Shown here: one piece after another, positions 16,028 through 18,120 of the stretch | Numbering within the stretch: the first letter of the stretch is position 1 | How the letters are laid out: each line of letters begins with the position of its first letter | Program-made: the position numbers and the translations under genes | Assembly: GCA_021621525.1 (NCBI GenBank) | Contig: JAJVUU010000036.1 | Coordinates: forward strand, 1 to 18,120 | Reading direction: 5' to 3' | DNA from: Caryophanales bacterium | Lineage (GTDB): Bacteria; Bacillota_I; Bacilli_A; RFN20; CAG-288 | DNA: 18,120 nucleotides | Notes under the pieces: model-generated | Seen by the model: only the letters and a program-made list of their open reading frames with translations | Told to the model about the DNA's origin: nothing | Databases searched by the model: none

Positions 16028-17590
16028 TTACTTGGCGATTTCGACGGCTCTGGTCTCACGGATGACGGAAACCTTGATCTGACCTGGATACTGCATGTCG
16101 GATTCGATCTTCTCACGAATCTGGACGGCAAGGACCTTGGCATCTTCGTCGCTGACTTTCTCAGGGACGACCATGACACGGACATCTCTGCCGGACTGTA
16201 AGGCATAGGAAGCCTGGACACCATTGAAGGACTTGCAGATGGTCTCGAGCTGTTCAAGACGCTTGATGTAGGTTTCCAAGGTTTCGCTTCTTGCACCAGG
16301 TCTTGCGGCAGACAGGGTATCGGCGGCAGTGACAAGTTCGGAAATCAGATACTTCTTCGGAGCATCGCCATGATGGGATTCGATGGCATTGAGGACGACA
16401 TCAGGCTCATTGAACTTCTTGGCAAGCATGCTTCCGAGCTGGACATGGGATCCTTCCTGTTCGGCATCGATGGATTTACCGATATCGTGAAGAAGTCCGG
16501 CACGTTTGGCAAGGACTGGATCAAGTCCAAGTTCGCTGGCCATGACGGAGGAGAGGTAGGCTACCTGGATGGAGTGATCAAGGACGTTCTGGCCATAGGA
16601 GGTACGATACTTCAGTCTTCCGATATAAGGAAGAAGTCCGGAGTTGATTCTCGGAAGTCCGAGCTTGAAGACGGTCTGTTCACCGATTCTCTTGAGGGAA
16701 TCATCGAATTCATCGGAAATCTTCTTGTACAGGTCTTCGATTCTTCCAGGCTGGATTCTTCCATCACGGATGAGAGCTTCCAAGGTCAGCTTGGCCTTTT
16801 CCCTGCGGATAGGATCGAAGCAGGAGACGGTCAAGGTTTCCGGAGTATCGTCGATGATGAGGGATACACCGAAGAGCTGTTCCATGGACTTGATGTTTCT
16901 TCCTTCGCGTCCGATGATTCTTCCCTTCATCTCATCGCTCGGAAGGGCGACGGTGGAGGAGTTTCTCTCACAGGTGACTTCCTGTGCATATTTCTCCATT
17001 GCCAAGGACATGAGCGTCTTAGCTCTGTCTTCAGCCTGGGATTCGGCTTCTTCTTCCTTTTGTTCCTTGAAGAGGGCAATCCTCTTCATTTCCTTCTCTT
17101 CGACTCTGGCCATGAGTTCGTCTCTGGCCTGGTCAAGAGTCATATTGGCGACCTTCTGAAGTTCGACGATGATGGAATCAATCTTCTCCTGAAGGAGTTT
17201 GTCCTTCTGATCGAGAGCCTGGATACGCTGTTCGTATTCGCTTCTTTTCTGATCAATCTGGGCTTCTCTGGAGATGATGGCATCTTCTCTCTTGTCAAGG
17301 GCTGCTTCCCTGTTGTCAAGCTTGGCTTCGGACTGGATGACGGTCTGCTTTCTTTCGTTGATGTCTTTTTCAGCAGCCTTCTTCATATCTTCGACTTCAC
17401 TCTTTCCTTCCAGTTTGGCATTGGCAAGGAGCTTTTCGGCTTTGGTATTGGCATCGGCAACGATCTGTTCAGCTGTCTTTTCGGCTTTTTCCTTCTTCTT
17501 CTTGGGAAGAATGATGAAGAAGGCGGCTGTGATACCACTGGCGACAATGGCACAGCCTAGAGCAATCAACACGACAAAAATTGGACTCAT
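16028..17590 (-). CDS. rny: Ribonuclease Y, 520 aa
   Basis: RNase Y is the membrane-anchored endoribonuclease that starts much of mRNA decay in many Firmicutes. One N-terminal membrane segment (about 4-28) is followed by a lysine cluster. A long coiled coil rich in E, K, A and D runs to about residue 200. The KH domain contains GRIIGREGRNI (223-233). The HD domain has H339 and the metal-binding pair HDIGK (H368, D369), followed by ESHHGD. The length equals that of B. subtilis RNase Y. The start ATG at 17590 has GAAAGG upstream at a long spacing (about 10 bases); an ATG at 17600 is out of frame. It heads the rny-ymdB pair. Its leader contains the crossing inverted repeats described separately. 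Confidence 0.98.
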   Translation of the reverse strand: MSPIFVVLIALGCAIVASGITAAFFIILPKKKKEKAEKTAEQIVADANTKAEKLLANAKLEGKSEVEDMKKAAEKDINERKQTVIQSEAKLDNREAALDKREDAIISREAQIDQKRSEYEQRIQALDQKDKLLQEKIDSIIVELQKVANMTLDQARDELMARVEEKEMKRIALFKEQKEEEAESQAEDRAKTLMSLAMEKYAQEVTCERNSSTVALPSDEMKGRIIGREGRNIKSMEQLFGVSLIIDDTPETLTVSCFDPIRREKAKLTLEALIRDGRIQPGRIEDLYKKISDEFDDSLKRIGEQTVFKLGLPRINSGLLPYIGRLKYRTSYGQNVLDHSIQVAYLSSVMASELGLDPVLAKRAGLLHDIGKSIDAEQEGSHVQLGSMLAKKFNEPDVVLNAIESHHGDAPKKYLISELVTAADTLSAARPGARSETLETYIKRLEQLETICKSFNGVQASYALQSGRDVRVMVVPEKVSDEDAKVLAVQIREKIESDMQYPGQIKVSVIRETRAVEIAK

Positions 17591-17607
17591 ATAAAAACAT
17601 GCCTTTC

Positions 17608-17653
17608 TAGGGTTCAGTCTGTTTTTGAAGGTTCACTGTACCCTATGGAACCT
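17608..17653 (-). promoter_or_regulatory. Possible H-type pseudoknot in the rny leader
   Basis: In the minus-strand RNA, AGGUUC (17653-17648) pairs with GAACCU (17634-17629). The loop segment UAGGGUACAGU (17645-17635) can pair with ACUGAACCCUA (17618-17608), giving ten pairs and one A·A mismatch. The order of strands is that of an H-type pseudoknot, with a 2-base first loop, no middle loop and an A-rich 10-base last loop (UCAAAAACAG). The last strand touches the GAAAGG ribosome site. The pairings are seen directly; that they form and regulate anything is inference. Confidence 0.4.
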
Positions 17654-17678
17654 ACTCAAAAAGGAAAGATGGGGTAGA

Positions 17679-17708
17679 AGTATATATTTATAAAATTCTG
17701 ATACTTAA
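17679..17708 (-). promoter_or_regulatory. Weak candidate promoter of rny
   Basis: TATACT (17684-17679) with TTAAGT (17708-17703) and an 18-base spacer is the best pair I found upstream of rny. The -35 box matches poorly, and the region is AT-rich, so several chance -10 boxes occur. If used, the transcript would include the whole crossing-repeat leader. Confidence 0.3.
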
Positions 17709-17713
17709 GGAAT

Positions 17714-17727
17714 TTTTATATATAAAA
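17714..17727. repeat. 14-bp perfect palindrome TTTTATATATAAAA
   Basis: A self-complementary AT-only sequence just upstream of the candidate rny promoter. It may be a chance product of the local composition. Confidence 0.5.
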
Positions 17728-17845
17728 CATAAGGCGAGTGACCTCATGTACATTCAAATTATAAACCCTGAGCCCTCTTTTTGAAAGCTATTTTCCTTCT
17801 TTCTTCCTTAACAATCGAAAAAGAAAACATGAAGAGTGAAAAAGT

Positions 17846-17857
17846 GTTTTGCAAAAC
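17846..17857. repeat. 12-bp perfect palindrome GTTTTGCAAAAC
   Basis: The dyad extends beyond two mismatches into a further AAAAA/TTTTT pairing (17839-17864). It looks like an operator-type site but has no promoter or gene clearly linked to it. Confidence 0.5.
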
Positions 17858-18072
17858 CATTTTTATAAAGATAAAGCCGAAAAGAAGATTCTCAGAAAGA
17901 AAGAGCGGTTTTCGCTGCTTGGATTGTCATAATAGCCACAATGGCGAAGTACAGTCTGACTATATTCATTGCTCTAGAAAAAAGACGATTGCTTTCTTAA
18001 TTCTTTGTTATGAAAAATAGCTCAAGCAATATGAAAACTGAATGAAATATTGATAATTACTTGTTATAAACC

Positions 18073-18087
18073 AATGATATTATCATT
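18073..18087. repeat. Inverted repeat AATGATA-T-TATCATT
   Basis: Seven-base perfect arms around one central base, in AT-rich DNA near the right edge. Its function is unknown and it may belong to the control region of a gene beyond the window. Confidence 0.45.
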
Positions 18088-18120
18088 CTATTGATACTTC
18101 GTTGAACATCAAAATACAAC

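Larger units (their letters stand above)
17709..18120. other. AT-rich non-coding region upstream of rny
   Basis: No recognisable gene, tRNA or mobile element. The only frame above 60 codons (plus strand from a TTG at 17781) has no ribosome site or familiar motif and is rich in Lys, Ile and Phe, as expected of random AT-rich DNA. The stretch holds three short perfect or near-perfect palindromes and probably the distal upstream region of rny. The gene to the right lies outside the window. Confidence 0.55.

Noticed and set aside
16370..17560. A 396-codon open frame on the plus strand opposite rny
   Set aside because: The minus strand encodes a full-length RNase Y with membrane, coiled-coil, KH and HD features. 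The plus-strand frame has no recognisable motif and comes from codon bias of the real gene.
17608..17653. preQ1-I riboswitch upstream of rny
   Set aside because: The overall hairpin plus A-rich tail plus loop pairing is similar, but the conserved loop and tail bases of preQ1-I are absent and rny is not a queuosine gene.
17781..18020. 79-codon plus-strand frame upstream of rny
   Set aside because: TTG start, no ribosome site, composition of random AT-rich DNA. A CLDCH stretch looked like a possible metal site, but nothing else supports a gene.

Overview
The window is a stretch of bacterial chromosome in which every supported gene lies on the minus strand. The gene families and their order (rny-ymdB-spoVS-miaB-ricA-mutS-mutL-miaA) match the Bacillus-type core arrangement and point to a Bacillota (Firmicutes) member of the Bacilli/Erysipelotrichia kind. 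TGA serves as a normal stop (for example in mutL and miaA) and tryptophan is TGG, so this is genetic code 11 and not a Mycoplasma-type code. mutS and mutL are present, which also argues against a Mollicute. I cannot place it more precisely without a search.

Read in the direction of transcription (high to low coordinates), the layout is as follows. (1) 17591-18120 is an AT-rich, apparently non-coding region that ends in the leader of rny. The leader has two crossing inverted repeats that can be drawn as an H-type pseudoknot directly against the Shine-Dalgarno sequence. (2) rny-ymdB encodes RNase Y and a YmdB-type phosphodiesterase and ends in a terminator at 15204-15232. (3) About 400 non-coding bases follow, including a dense cluster of inverted repeats. 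(4) spoVS-miaB-ricA has its own promoter and a strong terminator at 12645-12680. (5) mutS-mutL-miaA-fhs-folD is a tightly packed set: four of its five genes overlap or nearly touch, and it ends in a terminator at 4820-4840. (6) Two adjacent genes each encode an ABC ATPase fused to an FtsX/MacB-like permease; the second runs off the left edge.

The genes fall into a few jobs. RNase Y and the RicA (YmcA) family protein belong to RNA turnover and processing, and in Bacillus the Ric complex modulates RNase Y. MiaA and MiaB are the two steps of ms2i6A37 tRNA modification. MutS and MutL are mismatch repair, with MutL of the endonuclease type. Fhs and FolD handle one-carbon units on tetrahydrofolate. 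The ABC pair is an exporter or mechanotransmission-type system of unknown substrate.

Most of the window is ordinary core genome. The points worth a second look are the possible pseudoknot in the rny leader, a FolD that seems to lack the usual catalytic lysine and glutamine, mismatch-repair proteins without the usual clamp-binding motifs, the inverted-repeat cluster between ymdB and spoVS, and the tandem self-fused ABC-FtsX proteins.
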